This document shows, one piece after another, positions 1 through 7,447 of a stretch of DNA of 19,753 nucleotides. Position 1 is the stretch's first letter. Every line of letters begins with the position of its first letter. The notes beneath the pieces are model-generated. The model ran no database searches and was not told where the DNA came from. It saw only the letters and a list, made by a program, of their open reading frames with translations. The translations under genes and the position numbers were made by a program. Source of the DNA: Scatosoma sp045594025 (GTDB lineage Bacteria; Bacillota; Clostridia; Christensenellales; Borkfalkiaceae); NCBI GenBank assembly GCA_045594025.1, contig JAZNXS010000009.1, positions 1-19,753 of the forward strand, read 5' to 3'.

Positions 1-55
1 GAGCGTTGGTCTACGGAACCAAAGGCTAGGAGTTCGAACCTCTTACGGTGCACCA
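1..55 (+). tRNA. tRNA-Arg (anticodon ACG), 5' part outside window
   Basis: The first bases are the 3' part of a tRNA. The anticodon stem TTGGT/ACCAA encloses the seven-base loop CTACGGA, whose middle bases give anticodon ACG (arginine, CGN codons; the A would be read as inosine). A T arm with the invariant TTCGAAC loop follows, then the 3' acceptor strand ACGGTGC, discriminator A and an encoded CCA at 53-55. The D arm and 5' acceptor strand lie outside the window. An encoded CCA means the CCA-adding enzyme at 7448-8809 would act on this tRNA in repair rather than in synthesis. Confidence 0.93.
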
Positions 56-90
56 GCAAAAGCCCACGGCAGTATGCCGTGGGCTTTTGC
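56..90 (+). terminator. Terminator of the tRNA-Arg transcript
   Basis: A perfect 15-bp inverted repeat (56-70 with 76-90, loop AGTAT) begins right after the encoded CCA. Its 3' arm ends in CTTTTGC rather than a clean U-run, so the T-tract is inside the stem. The position directly behind the tRNA and the perfect stem support a terminator or 3' processing hairpin. Confidence 0.8.
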
Positions 91-269
91 TGTATGCAAC
101 TGAGAGTTACTCGAATTCCTATATACGTAGGAGTTCGCGCGAACCGCCGTAAAAAAGTAAACATAATAATATCCGTTGACAATTTTTCGATGGTAAAGCT
201 CTGCGCAAAGCGCAGAACCTCTTACCGTTGCCTTTTCGTGCACAGTAATCTTCTTCCGAAAGAAATTGT
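91..269. other. Non-coding spacer with a 12-bp palindrome and a small hairpin
   Basis: I see no gene here. The stretch holds the perfect 12-bp palindrome GTTCGCGCGAAC at 133-144. It also holds a hairpin at 192-226 (GGTAA and TCTGCGC pairing with GCGCAGA and TTACC around an AAA loop). A TTGACA at 176-181 has no -10 at a usable distance. Either palindrome could be a protein-binding site, but nothing in the sequence shows which protein. Confidence 0.4.
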
Positions 270-298
270 TTGACTTTTCTCCCCCATTCCATTATAAT
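270..298 (+). promoter_or_regulatory. Sigma-A promoter of rsmH
   Basis: TTGACT (270-275) and a consensus TATAAT (293-298) are separated by exactly 17 bp. Transcription would start near 305, about 24 nt before the chosen rsmH start. This shows that the longer TTG-initiated reading frame from 266 cannot be fully translated from this promoter. Confidence 0.85.
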
Positions 299-328
299 AG
301 AAGCAACAACGAAACAAGGACGTTCATT

Positions 329-1393
329 ATGGAAAATAACTCTACCCCGCACAAGCGCAGAGTCCGCTATTCAGGCACACATCCTAAGCGTTTTGAGGAA
401 AAGTACAAAGAATTAAATCCTGAAAAGTATGCCGCAGACGTACAGCATATCCTAGACAAAGGTCACACCCCTGCCGGCATGCATATTTCCATTATGGTAC
501 AGGAAATCCTTGATCTTTTGGATATTCAACCGGGGCAAATCGGCTTAGACGCGACGCTCGGCTACGGCGGTCATACCAAAGCGATGCTGGAAAAGCTAAA
601 CGGCGTTGGGCATATTTACGGACTGGACGTCGACCCCATCGAATCGGCAAAAACAGAAAAACGTTTGCGAGCTGCAGGCTTTGGGGAGGATATCCTCACC
701 GTCCGTTTGCAAAATTTTGCAGACGTCGATCAAGTGGTGGCGGATACGGGCAAAAAATTTGATTTCGTGTTGGCAGACTTGGGCGTTAGCTCCATGCAGA
801 TTGACAATCCACAGCGCGGTTTTTCCTTTAAGACGGAAGGTCCTCTCGACCTACGTTTGAACCCCGAAAAGGGAGTTAGCGGCGCAGAGCGCCTTTTAGA
901 GCTCAACCGCAAGGAAATCGAACATATTTTGATTGAAAACGCAGACGAGCCGTACGCCAAACAGATTGCGGATAATATCATGAAATGGCGATACATGGGC
1001 AAGCCTGTTGAAACGACGACAAATCTTCGCGATTGTATTGCAGAAGCCCTCGCATTTCTACCCAAATACGAGCAAAAGGAAGCGATTAAGAAATCCTGTC
1101 AGCGTACTTTCCAAGCCATTCGCATTGACGTAAACAGCGAGTTTGAGGTGCTGTATGCATTCCTCGAAAAACTGCCAAACGTGTTAAAGCACGGGGGCAG
1201 GGTAGCGATTCTCACCTTCCATTCGGGCGAGGACAGACTGGTAAAAAAGGCGTTCCAAGCCCTCTACCGTACGGGAATATACAGCGATATTGCAAACGAA
1301 GTCATTCGTCCCTCTGCGGAAGAATGTGTAAAAAACAGCCGCGCAAAATCCACCAAAATGCGTTGGGCTATCCGATCCGATTTAGAGCAATAA
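329..1393 (+). CDS. rsmH: 16S rRNA m4C1402 methyltransferase, RsmH (second type with N-terminal extension)
   Basis: SAM-dependent methyltransferase predicted to N4-methylate C1402 in the decoding centre of 16S rRNA. The family blocks are all visible: SAM loop GLDATLGYGGH (res 72-82), LADLGVSSMQ and RGFSF in mid-protein, the FQAIRIDVNSE block, and TFHSGEDRLVK near the C-terminus (canonical SFHSLEDR). At 354 aa it is longer than the usual 310 or so: about 45 basic residues (RRVRYSGTHPK, then KYKELNPEKYA) precede the normal family N-terminus at AGMHISIMVQEIL. I recall this form as the extra RsmH of many clostridia, which fits its location outside a division/cell-wall cluster (no ftsL, mraZ or pbp nearby). 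The ATG at 329 was chosen for AAGGA eight bases upstream and for the promoter at 270-298. Its stop codon overlaps the ribosome binding site of the next gene. Confidence 0.93.
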   Translation: MENNSTPHKRRVRYSGTHPKRFEEKYKELNPEKYAADVQHILDKGHTPAGMHISIMVQEILDLLDIQPGQIGLDATLGYGGHTKAMLEKLNGVGHIYGLDVDPIESAKTEKRLRAAGFGEDILTVRLQNFADVDQVVADTGKKFDFVLADLGVSSMQIDNPQRGFSFKTEGPLDLRLNPEKGVSGAERLLELNRKEIEHILIENADEPYAKQIADNIMKWRYMGKPVETTTNLRDCIAEALAFLPKYEQKEAIKKSCQRTFQAIRIDVNSEFEVLYAFLEKLPNVLKHGGRVAILTFHSGEDRLVKKAFQALYRTGIYSDIANEVIRPSAEECVKNSRAKSTKMRWAIRSDLEQ

Positions 1394-1405
1394 GGAGAAT
1401 AAAAA

Positions 1406-3295
1406 ATGAAAGGGAAAAAAGTATGGCTTAGTATTTTATCCATTGCTTTTTCATTGATAAGTGCTTTTGCGCTTGCATCCTGTAAAGACGGCGACAGCGG
1501 AGATGGCAACTCGTCCTCGCTCGGCGTCGACGGAAAATCCGCGTATGAATTGTATTGCCAGGCACACCCCGAATACACGGGTACGATGGACGAATGGCTG
1601 GAAAGTCTTCGCGGCACAACAGGCGCAGGGATCGCCTCGGCGTTTATCGATGAAAACGGAAAACTGGTGCTTACCTTAACGGACGGCACGGTATTAGACG
1701 GCGTGGATATGCCCGACGTAGGTTTTGCGGAAAGCCTGCGTTATCAAAAAATTGCAGACAAGGAAGAATACCGCGTTATGGGCATGGGAACGGTATCCGA
1801 TTTGAACGTAGTAATCCCCTCCACCTACCGTGGTTTACCCGTCACGGAAATCGGCGCGTACGCTTTTTCGCAAGAATCCTACATAGAAAGCGTTACCATC
1901 CCCGACACCATCACTTTCATTGGGGATGAGGCCTTTGACGCGTGCGACAGCTTAGAAAAAGTCCAAATCAGCGATCTTGCGGCATGGTGTAATACCACCT
2001 TTGATGATACCTGCATTTTTAAGTACGGTGCCAACTTATACTTAAACGGGGAAAAAATCACCGACTTGGTTATCCCCGACGGCGTTACCTCCATCAACAA
2101 AGAAGCTTTTGAGTACTGCTCAGGTTTGACCAGCGTAACCATCCCTGACAGCGTAACCACCCTCGGCAAGTATGCTTTCTATAATTGTGATAATTTGTCC
2201 AGCGTTACCATAGGCAACAGCGTAGCGACCATCGGTAATTCCGCTTTTTCGGGTTGCGGTTTAACTAGCATTACCATTCCCGACAGCGTAACCGCCATTG
2301 AAGACAGTACTTTTTATTCCTGTAGCAACTTGGTAAACGCAACCTTAGGCAACAGCGTAGCGACTATCGGTAATTACGCTTTTGCGGGTTGCGGTTTAAC
2401 CAGCATTACCATCCCCGACAGCGTAACCACCATCGGTGAAGGTACTTTTCAATCCTGTAACAACTTGGCAAGCGCAACCTTAGGCAATGGCGTAACCACC
2501 ATCGGTAATTCCGCTTTTTCAAATTGCGGTTTAACCAGCATTACCATCCCCCAAAGCGTAACCTTTATGGGCGACTATGCATTTAGATCCCCTTATTTAA
2601 CCGAAATTATTTACAATGCAACGGATCTGCAGCTTCCTACGGATAGCCTACCAATTCCGTTTTATGACGCAGGCGGCTACGGCGATGGTATCCAGGTAAC
2701 GATTGGTGCTAACGTCAAGATAATCCCTACTAACACATTTGGTTACGCCAACGTTGTAAAGGTAACGTTTGCAACGGGCAGCGTATGTCAATCGATAGGC
2801 AACTATGCTTTCTATTCTTGTGGAAACTTGGAAAGCGTCACCCTTCCCGACAGCGTAACCTGGGTAGGCGAGGACGCCTTCTACGGCTGTAACTTAACCC
2901 TCAATGAATATAAGAACGGAGCGTATTTAGGCACAGAAAGTAATCCCTATTTTATGCTAATGCATTATACTCCTTCTGATTCGGTCAGCGAGGTTGAACT
3001 TCATCAAGATACAAAAATAATTGGGATGTGTTCTTTATACCTTGGCTATTATACTTCTTCCGTAATCAGCATAATAATTCCCAACGGCGTAACGCATATC
3101 CAACGCGAGGCAATTATGTACAATAGAGCAAACTTGACCAGTGTATTTATCCCCGACAGCGTGATTTATATAGGGCCTGCAATGATAAACGGAGGCAATG
3201 TAACCGTTTACTGCGAAGCGGAAAGCCAACCCGACGGATGGCATGAGGCCTGGAACTATGGCCAACATCTCGTAGAATGGGGATATACCGCTTAA
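1406..3295 (+). CDS. BspA-like leucine-rich-repeat surface lipoprotein
   Basis: 629-aa exported lipoprotein. A basic start (MKGKKVW), a hydrophobic stretch and lipobox LASC with Cys26 form a type II signal peptide, followed by a Ser/Gly/Asp-rich linker. A short SAYELY...EWLESLRG segment (res 45-70) resembles modules often found before LRR regions in Firmicutes surface proteins. From about residue 150 on come LRR_5/BspA-type repeats of 22-23 residues (pattern LTSVTIPDSVTTIGxxAFxxC). The central copies are nearly identical at DNA level with a 135-bp period. Such repeats usually bind host proteins, glycans or other cells; the ligand is unknown. SD AAGGAG (1392-1397) overlaps the rsmH stop, so the two are co-transcribed. 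The only functional link visible is that lipidation would need Lgt (11834-12640). Confidence 0.88.
   Translation: MKGKKVWLSILSIAFSLISAFALASCKDGDSGDGNSSSLGVDGKSAYELYCQAHPEYTGTMDEWLESLRGTTGAGIASAFIDENGKLVLTLTDGTVLDGVDMPDVGFAESLRYQKIADKEEYRVMGMGTVSDLNVVIPSTYRGLPVTEIGAYAFSQESYIESVTIPDTITFIGDEAFDACDSLEKVQISDLAAWCNTTFDDTCIFKYGANLYLNGEKITDLVIPDGVTSINKEAFEYCSGLTSVTIPDSVTTLGKYAFYNCDNLSSVTIGNSVATIGNSAFSGCGLTSITIPDSVTAIEDSTFYSCSNLVNATLGNSVATIGNYAFAGCGLTSITIPDSVTTIGEGTFQSCNNLASATLGNGVTTIGNSAFSNCGLTSITIPQSVTFMGDYAFRSPYLTEIIYNATDLQLPTDSLPIPFYDAGGYGDGIQVTIGANVKIIPTNTFGYANVVKVTFATGSVCQSIGNYAFYSCGNLESVTLPDSVTWVGEDAFYGCNLTLNEYKNGAYLGTESNPYFMLMHYTPSDSVSEVELHQDTKIIGMCSLYLGYYTSSVISIIIPNGVTHIQREAIMYNRANLTSVFIPDSVIYIGPAMINGGNVTVYCEAESQPDGWHEAWNYGQHLVEWGYTA
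2213..2617 (+). repeat. 135-bp internal DNA repeats in the LRR gene
   Basis: Near-identical units start at 2213, 2348 and 2483. Each encodes two LRRs (45 residues), beginning with the codons for GNSVATIGN or a close variant. Conservation at nucleotide level, including third positions, suggests recent duplication or gene conversion. Copy number could vary between strains by slippage or recombination. The third unit decays after the SITIPQSVTF coding segment, so the right boundary is approximate. Confidence 0.8.
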
Positions 3296-3323
3296 GTCTT
3301 AATAACAACGTTAAACAATAGAA

Positions 3324-3365
3324 AACGGCGCGGTAAGCAAGTTGCTTACCGCGCCGTTATTTTTT
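3324..3365. terminator. Bidirectional terminator between LRR lipoprotein and manA-ROK genes
   Basis: A 15-bp stem (3324-3338 with 3344-3358, loop AAGTT) of high GC content is followed by ATTTTTTATT on the + strand and preceded by AATAGAAAA, which gives a short U-run on the minus strand. It sits between two converging genes and can serve both; the + strand U-run is better. Confidence 0.88.
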
Positions 3366-3371
3366 ATTCGT

Positions 3372-5225
3372 TTATTCCATGAGTAACGCCGCCGCACCCA
3401 AAAGCCCTGCGCTGTTACCAAGCTCTGCAATGCGAATAGGCACGTTAGGACCCAACTCGCCTGCGAAAATTTCCTGATTGACAAGCGTTTGCAACGGCTT
3501 GATAAGGCTATCACCCTGTCCGCAAACGCCGCCGCCAAGCAACACCGTTTCGGGACGGAAGATATTCGCTACGTTGGTGATACCGCACGCCAAATACGCA
3601 ATATACTGATCGACAACCTCTTTCGCGTAAGGATCGCTATCCGCATAATCAAACGCCGTTTTACCCGTTACGTTGTCAAGGGAGCCGATTTCCCACATTT
3701 TGCTATCCTTATGCGCTTTCATCGCACGTTTCGTATCCCGAATCAGCGCCGTTGCGGAAGCGTAAGCCTCCAAGCAACCCTTTCTGCCGCAAGTGCACTG
3801 TTCGCCGCCTGCCACGATGATCATGTGTCCCAGCTCCGCACCTGCCGATTTATTTCCTTCAAGAAGCTTACCGTCAGCCACGATACCGCTACCAACCCCC
3901 GTACCAAGCGTCAGCATTACGGTGTTTTCACAATCTTTCCCTGCGCCAAACTTCGCTTCGCCCAGCGCCGCCACGTTGGCGTCATTGTCGATTTTTACCT
4001 TCAACCCCGTTTGTTTTTCTACCGTTTCACCGATACGGAAATCTTTCCAACGAAGATTATTCGAATAAATGACGTTGCCTGCCTTGCTGTCGATCATCCC
4101 GGGAACGCCCATACCGAGCCCCTCCATATCGTCGGCATTCAAGCCACAGCGTTTCATCAACGATTTTGCAAGGTTTGCGATATTCAACGCAACCCTGTCC
4201 GCCCCAAATTCACTTTCAGTGGGCACTTTATCCGCATAAATGATATTGCCCAAATCGTCCACGATACCCCCTTTAATGAACGTACCGCCAAGGTCGATCC
4301 CTACGTAATATTTACGCACTTCCGCCATGATTAGATCCATTTTACCTTCCAAAGCAACTTCGCCGTAGCCTGCAGGAACAAAGAAACTATCCCCCGTCTC
4401 CACAACAATATTACCGATTTTACCGCTGCCGTTTACGCAGGTAATACACTTAAACGAACGCTTGTCTGCCGTCACCGCGCTCTTGCCGTTCACGCAAACG
4501 GACGTGGTGGTGAAATAGCGGCTCAAGCCGAGCAATTCCCCCTGCTCCGTCTGCAGGTTTAAAGGGGTATATTCGTATTTTTCAAGGCTCGTTACCTTCA
4601 ACGCTTTATCCACGTGCAGTTCGCGTTCCTTGCCGTTTTTGTCCTTTCTGCCGTAATCGTAAACGCGGTAGGTAAGGTTGCTGTTTTGCTGAATTTCACA
4701 AATCAAACAGCCCGTACCGATGGCATGGATTGTGCCCGAAGGAATGAAATAGCAATCCCCTGCCTTTACTTCGAAAAAGTTCAAAAGCTCGGTCAAGGTA
4801 TTATTCTTAATCGCCGTTTCGTATTCTTCCTGCGTAACGTCGCACTTGAAACCCAGGTAGATACCTGCCCCCTGTTCCGCCTCGACAATATACCACATTT
4901 CCGTCTTGCCAAAGCTGTTTTCATGCGTTAACGCGTACGCGTCTGAAGGGTGCACTTGCACGGAAAGATCTTGCTTTGCGTCGATAAGCTTTACCAACAT
5001 CGGGAAGAACGGGAAACCGTTGCAATTTTTACCCAGCTCCTTTTCCGTTACCGTTTCTTGCAACGTTTTGCCATTCTCTAAACGAGTAGGGCCGTCCTTA
5101 TGAAAGGACAACTCCCAGCTTTCCGCAACGGGATTTTTTTCCGTTTGCTTACCGTATTTTTCTTTCAGTTTTACACCGCCCCAAATATTATCCTTGCATT
5201 CGGGATACAGCTTTACAATTTCCAT
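3372..5225 (-). CDS. Fusion: class I mannose-6-phosphate isomerase + ROK-family sugar kinase
   Basis: One uninterrupted 617-aa frame holds two complete enzymes. Residues 1-300 are a short-form class I phosphomannose isomerase (cupin; M6P to F6P): SVQVHP gives zinc ligands Gln90 and His92, KTEMWYI gives Glu109, and SGTIHAIG gives His167. Residues 306-617 are a ROK kinase: DLGGT (311-315) for ATP, IDNDAN with putative catalytic Asp415, GTGVGSG (441-447), and the ROK zinc site AELGH (His467) plus CTCGRKGC (Cys477, 479, 484). Each half matches the normal length of the stand-alone protein, and the linker is about five residues. Together they could turn mannose into fructose-6-phosphate, but the kinase may prefer glucose or fructose. 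The ATG at 5225 follows AGGAGA. Last gene of the dagK unit. ATG codons at 300 and 296 of the chain might allow internal initiation. Confidence 0.9.
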   Translation of the reverse strand: MEIVKLYPECKDNIWGGVKLKEKYGKQTEKNPVAESWELSFHKDGPTRLENGKTLQETVTEKELGKNCNGFPFFPMLVKLIDAKQDLSVQVHPSDAYALTHENSFGKTEMWYIVEAEQGAGIYLGFKCDVTQEEYETAIKNNTLTELLNFFEVKAGDCYFIPSGTIHAIGTGCLICEIQQNSNLTYRVYDYGRKDKNGKERELHVDKALKVTSLEKYEYTPLNLQTEQGELLGLSRYFTTTSVCVNGKSAVTADKRSFKCITCVNGSGKIGNIVVETGDSFFVPAGYGEVALEGKMDLIMAEVRKYYVGIDLGGTFIKGGIVDDLGNIIYADKVPTESEFGADRVALNIANLAKSLMKRCGLNADDMEGLGMGVPGMIDSKAGNVIYSNNLRWKDFRIGETVEKQTGLKVKIDNDANVAALGEAKFGAGKDCENTVMLTLGTGVGSGIVADGKLLEGNKSAGAELGHMIIVAGGEQCTCGRKGCLEAYASATALIRDTKRAMKAHKDSKMWEIGSLDNVTGKTAFDYADSDPYAKEVVDQYIAYLACGITNVANIFRPETVLLGGGVCGQGDSLIKPLQTLVNQEIFAGELGPNVPIRIAELGNSAGLLGAAALLME

Positions 5226-5299
5226 AACTATCTCCTATTTATAGGCAGTATGCCACATTTCATCTTGTACATACCCCTTTTATTTTCTATTTTACTTGA

Positions 5300-6391
5300 T
5301 TATAAATCGAATGCCACTGCCGTAACGTCATCGGAATATTCGCCGCCGCAGAATACCCCAAGCGCCGCTTTGATTTTCGCAATGAAATCCTCTGCGCTAC
5401 GCGATTGTAACAGTACGCTTTCCAGTCTCTCAATGCCAAATTGCTCCCCTGCGGAATTGACGCATTCCGTCACGCCGTCCGTGCACATGACCAGCACGTC
5501 GCCATGCTCGAAGGGCATTTCGTTTTCTTGATAGATGAAATCCGGCATCCAGTTGGAAATGGGAGGCGCAGGCGATTCAATCTCGTTAATCCCATAAGAA
5601 TTTTTCAATAAAATCGGAACGTTATGCCCTGCCACCGCATACCTAAGGGTTTGATTCGCCTTATCAATACGCACCGCCGATACCGTGATATACGAACGCT
5701 CGTCCTGGCTCAATTCGTTGAATTTTGCATTCAGTTCGCAAAGCGCTACGGCAAGATCCGGTTGTTTCTTATCGAACGCCGCTTTTAAGAAGGCCGCAAG
5801 CATACCTGCGGAAATCCCCTTGCCCGATACGTCGGATAAAATACCATATGTTTGGCCGTTCAACTCGTACACGTCGGGCAGGTCTCCGCCCACGCCGTAC
5901 TTGGGAATATAGGTATAGGCGTACGTCACGCCGCCTACGCTCTTTCCTGCGGGCAACAATCTGCGTTGCATTTGCTGCGCCGAAAGCATTTCTCTTTCTA
6001 TTTCCGTAGTATACGTTCCCTCCGTCATACCAAGGAACATCTTGCCTTTTTCATCAATGGGCACAACGCGAATCCGCATCGAGAGCTTATCCGTGCGGCC
6101 GCTATGCGTCACCGTAGTATGCAACGTTTCCTCCTGTTCGCAGCCTTTCAAAACCGCCCTTTTCATCACGCACAAAAAGGCGCATTTTTCGCAAACGCTC
6201 CCCTCGCCGCATTTACCACTCTTACTGCAGCTTAACACCTGTGCCAACGTGCCTTGCGGTTTTGCTCCGTCGGAAAACGAACGGCGAAACACTGCGTTGG
6301 TGAACTTCACACGCAGTTTATTGTCAAACACAAACACCCCTTGCGGCATTCGGTCTAATATTTTTTTGTAACTTCCGTTCGTCATATACAT
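5300..6391 (-). CDS. PAS-like sensor with Cys cluster fused to a SpoIIE/RsbU-type PP2C phosphatase
   Basis: Predicted soluble Ser/Thr phosphatase of the PPM/SpoIIE group, likely acting on an anti-sigma-factor antagonist or similar phosphoprotein. Numbering is from the ATG at 6391. Residues 10-125 read as a PAS fold (ILDRMPQGVFVFDNKLRVKF) carrying five cysteines in 20 residues (55, 61, 67, 70, 74), as in PAS proteins where such cysteines may bind metal or sense redox state. Then come a short helical linker (EREMLSAQQMQRRLLPAG) and the phosphatase: VGGDLPDV (Asp170), SDVSGKGISAGM (Asp187), CTDGVTE and the C-terminal SDDVTAVAF metal site. No membrane segment is seen. An upstream in-frame TTG (6403) is less likely; ATG 6385, ten bases from GGTAGG, is an alternative start. 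It lies 55 bases after dagK and 74 before manA-ROK, so co-transcription is likely. No partner anti-sigma gene is in the window. Confidence 0.87.
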   Translation of the reverse strand: MYMTNGSYKKILDRMPQGVFVFDNKLRVKFTNAVFRRSFSDGAKPQGTLAQVLSCSKSGKCGEGSVCEKCAFLCVMKRAVLKGCEQEETLHTTVTHSGRTDKLSMRIRVVPIDEKGKMFLGMTEGTYTTEIEREMLSAQQMQRRLLPAGKSVGGVTYAYTYIPKYGVGGDLPDVYELNGQTYGILSDVSGKGISAGMLAAFLKAAFDKKQPDLAVALCELNAKFNELSQDERSYITVSAVRIDKANQTLRYAVAGHNVPILLKNSYGINEIESPAPPISNWMPDFIYQENEMPFEHGDVLVMCTDGVTECVNSAGEQFGIERLESVLLQSRSAEDFIAKIKAALGVFCGGEYSDDVTAVAFDL

Positions 6392-6446
6392 ACTACCTAC
6401 CAAAGCGGTTCAACGCATACCTGCCCCGCTTCTTTTATCTATTTCA

Positions 6447-7307
6447 TCAATAAAAACGCAAACCTTTGCAAATTTTTGCCTCAAAATTATGATTGTGATA
6501 AATTTCCCCATCCAGCTGAATGGGTACGTTGTTTTCGGGAATAAACGTAACGCTTTCGCATTGGAAATGCGTCGTTAAGGGATACGTCAGCACCTTCCCT
6601 TTCATAAGCTGCATAAATGCGCCGATGATTTTGAACACGCCGCCGATACAATCCACGATGATAACGTCCATCTTACCGTCTGTAGGATCTGCCGTAGGGC
6701 AAATTTGAATACCACCGCCAAATTGCGTCCCGTTGCATACGGCGCAAATGAGCACGTCCTTCGTCTCCTCTTTACCCTCGCTTACAATTTTGATTTTACA
6801 TCCTTTAAACGTAAAGAGGCTGGCAATCAAGCTCATCACGTATTTCAGCTTACCGTGCATTTTACCCCTTTTGCAACGCTCTAAAACGTCCACGTCGATC
6901 CCCACGCCTGCTACGTTCATACTGCGTGTTCCGCTGACGTCGATATAATCTACGGGCTTTGCCTCTCCGTTCAAAATACGTTCTAACGCTTTTTCCGCAT
7001 TAAGAGGAATCTCCATTTTCTCTGCAAAATCATTTCCCGTGCCGGAGGGAATCAAGCCAAGCTTGCACACGGACGGATCGGCAAGTCCATTCAACACCTC
7101 GTTCAAAGTGCCGTCGCCGCCGAGCACGATAAATTCCGTCTCCCCTGCGGTGGACAGCTTCCTTGCGATATCCTCCGCGTCGTGCACGTCGCACGATGCA
7201 TGTACCTCGTACGCTATACCGCGTTGTTCCAAAAGTTCTTCTACGATGCGAAGATTTTTCTTCGCGCGTTTCTTCCCGGCTACCGGATTGTAAATCAAGT
7301 GATACAT
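6447..7307 (-). CDS. DagK/YegS-family lipid kinase
   Basis: Soluble-type diacylglycerol (or related lipid) kinase of 286 aa, the normal family length. Visible motifs are the N-terminal IYNPVAGKK, the nucleotide loop GGDGTLNEVLNG (63-74), and PSGTGNDFA (87-95). In mid-protein are the MNVAGVGID block and the PTADPTDGKMDV segment typical of DgkB/BmrU/YegS proteins. DgkB in Bacillus returns diacylglycerol, released during lipoteichoic acid synthesis, to phosphatidic acid. That role is plausible here but not shown; sphingosine-like substrates cannot be excluded. SD GAAGGTG lies four bases before the ATG. First gene of a minus-strand unit with the PP2C phosphatase and manA-ROK, driven by the promoter at 7362-7390. 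Confidence 0.88.
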   Translation of the reverse strand: MYHLIYNPVAGKKRAKKNLRIVEELLEQRGIAYEVHASCDVHDAEDIARKLSTAGETEFIVLGGDGTLNEVLNGLADPSVCKLGLIPSGTGNDFAEKMEIPLNAEKALERILNGEAKPVDYIDVSGTRSMNVAGVGIDVDVLERCKRGKMHGKLKYVMSLIASLFTFKGCKIKIVSEGKEETKDVLICAVCNGTQFGGGIQICPTADPTDGKMDVIIVDCIGGVFKIIGAFMQLMKGKVLTYPLTTHFQCESVTFIPENNVPIQLDGEIYHNHNFEAKICKGLRFY

Positions 7308-7361
7308 AATTCACCTTCATCTTTTGGCAGAGTGGTTTTTTCTAAAAAATCTACCAAATCT

Positions 7362-7390
7362 ATTATATAATACTTCTTTAAGAATTGCAA
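7362..7390 (-). promoter_or_regulatory. Sigma-A promoter of the dagK unit, sharing its -35 with cca
   Basis: Read on the minus strand, -35 TTGCAA (7390-7385) and consensus -10 TATAAT (7367-7362) are 17 bp apart. The -35 is self-complementary and is also the -35 of the cca promoter on the other strand. The start site would be near 7355, giving a leader of about 48 nt. Confidence 0.8.
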
Positions 7391-7413
7391 TTTATTTTTG
7401 AATTTGATATACT
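7385..7413 (+). promoter_or_regulatory. Sigma-A promoter of cca, sharing its -35 with dagK
   Basis: TTGCAA (7385-7390), 17 bp, TATACT (7408-7413). Transcription would begin near 7420, about 28 nt before the cca start. The same six base pairs act as -35 for the divergent dagK promoter. Confidence 0.8.
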
Positions 7414-7447
7414 GATATTGTGAAAAAAGTTGTAGGGAGGTTAAAAA

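Noticed and set aside
1..90. tRNA-Arg as the attachment site of an integrated island
   Set aside because: No integrase, phage genes or repeated tRNA 3' end is found downstream; the neighbours are housekeeping genes.
176..181. TTGACA as part of another promoter before rsmH
   Set aside because: No -10-like hexamer exists 16-18 bp downstream; the sequence there is CTCTGCGC within a hairpin.
266..328. TTG-initiated N-terminal extension of RsmH
   Set aside because: It would begin upstream of the promoter's own -35 and -10 boxes, so the bases cannot be in the transcript; the ATG at 329 has AAGGA.
3489..4334. 281-codon open frame on the + strand
   Set aside because: It is antisense to the ROK half of the fusion, has no ribosome site and no recognisable domain. 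The minus-strand protein has complete catalytic motifs, so this is a shadow.
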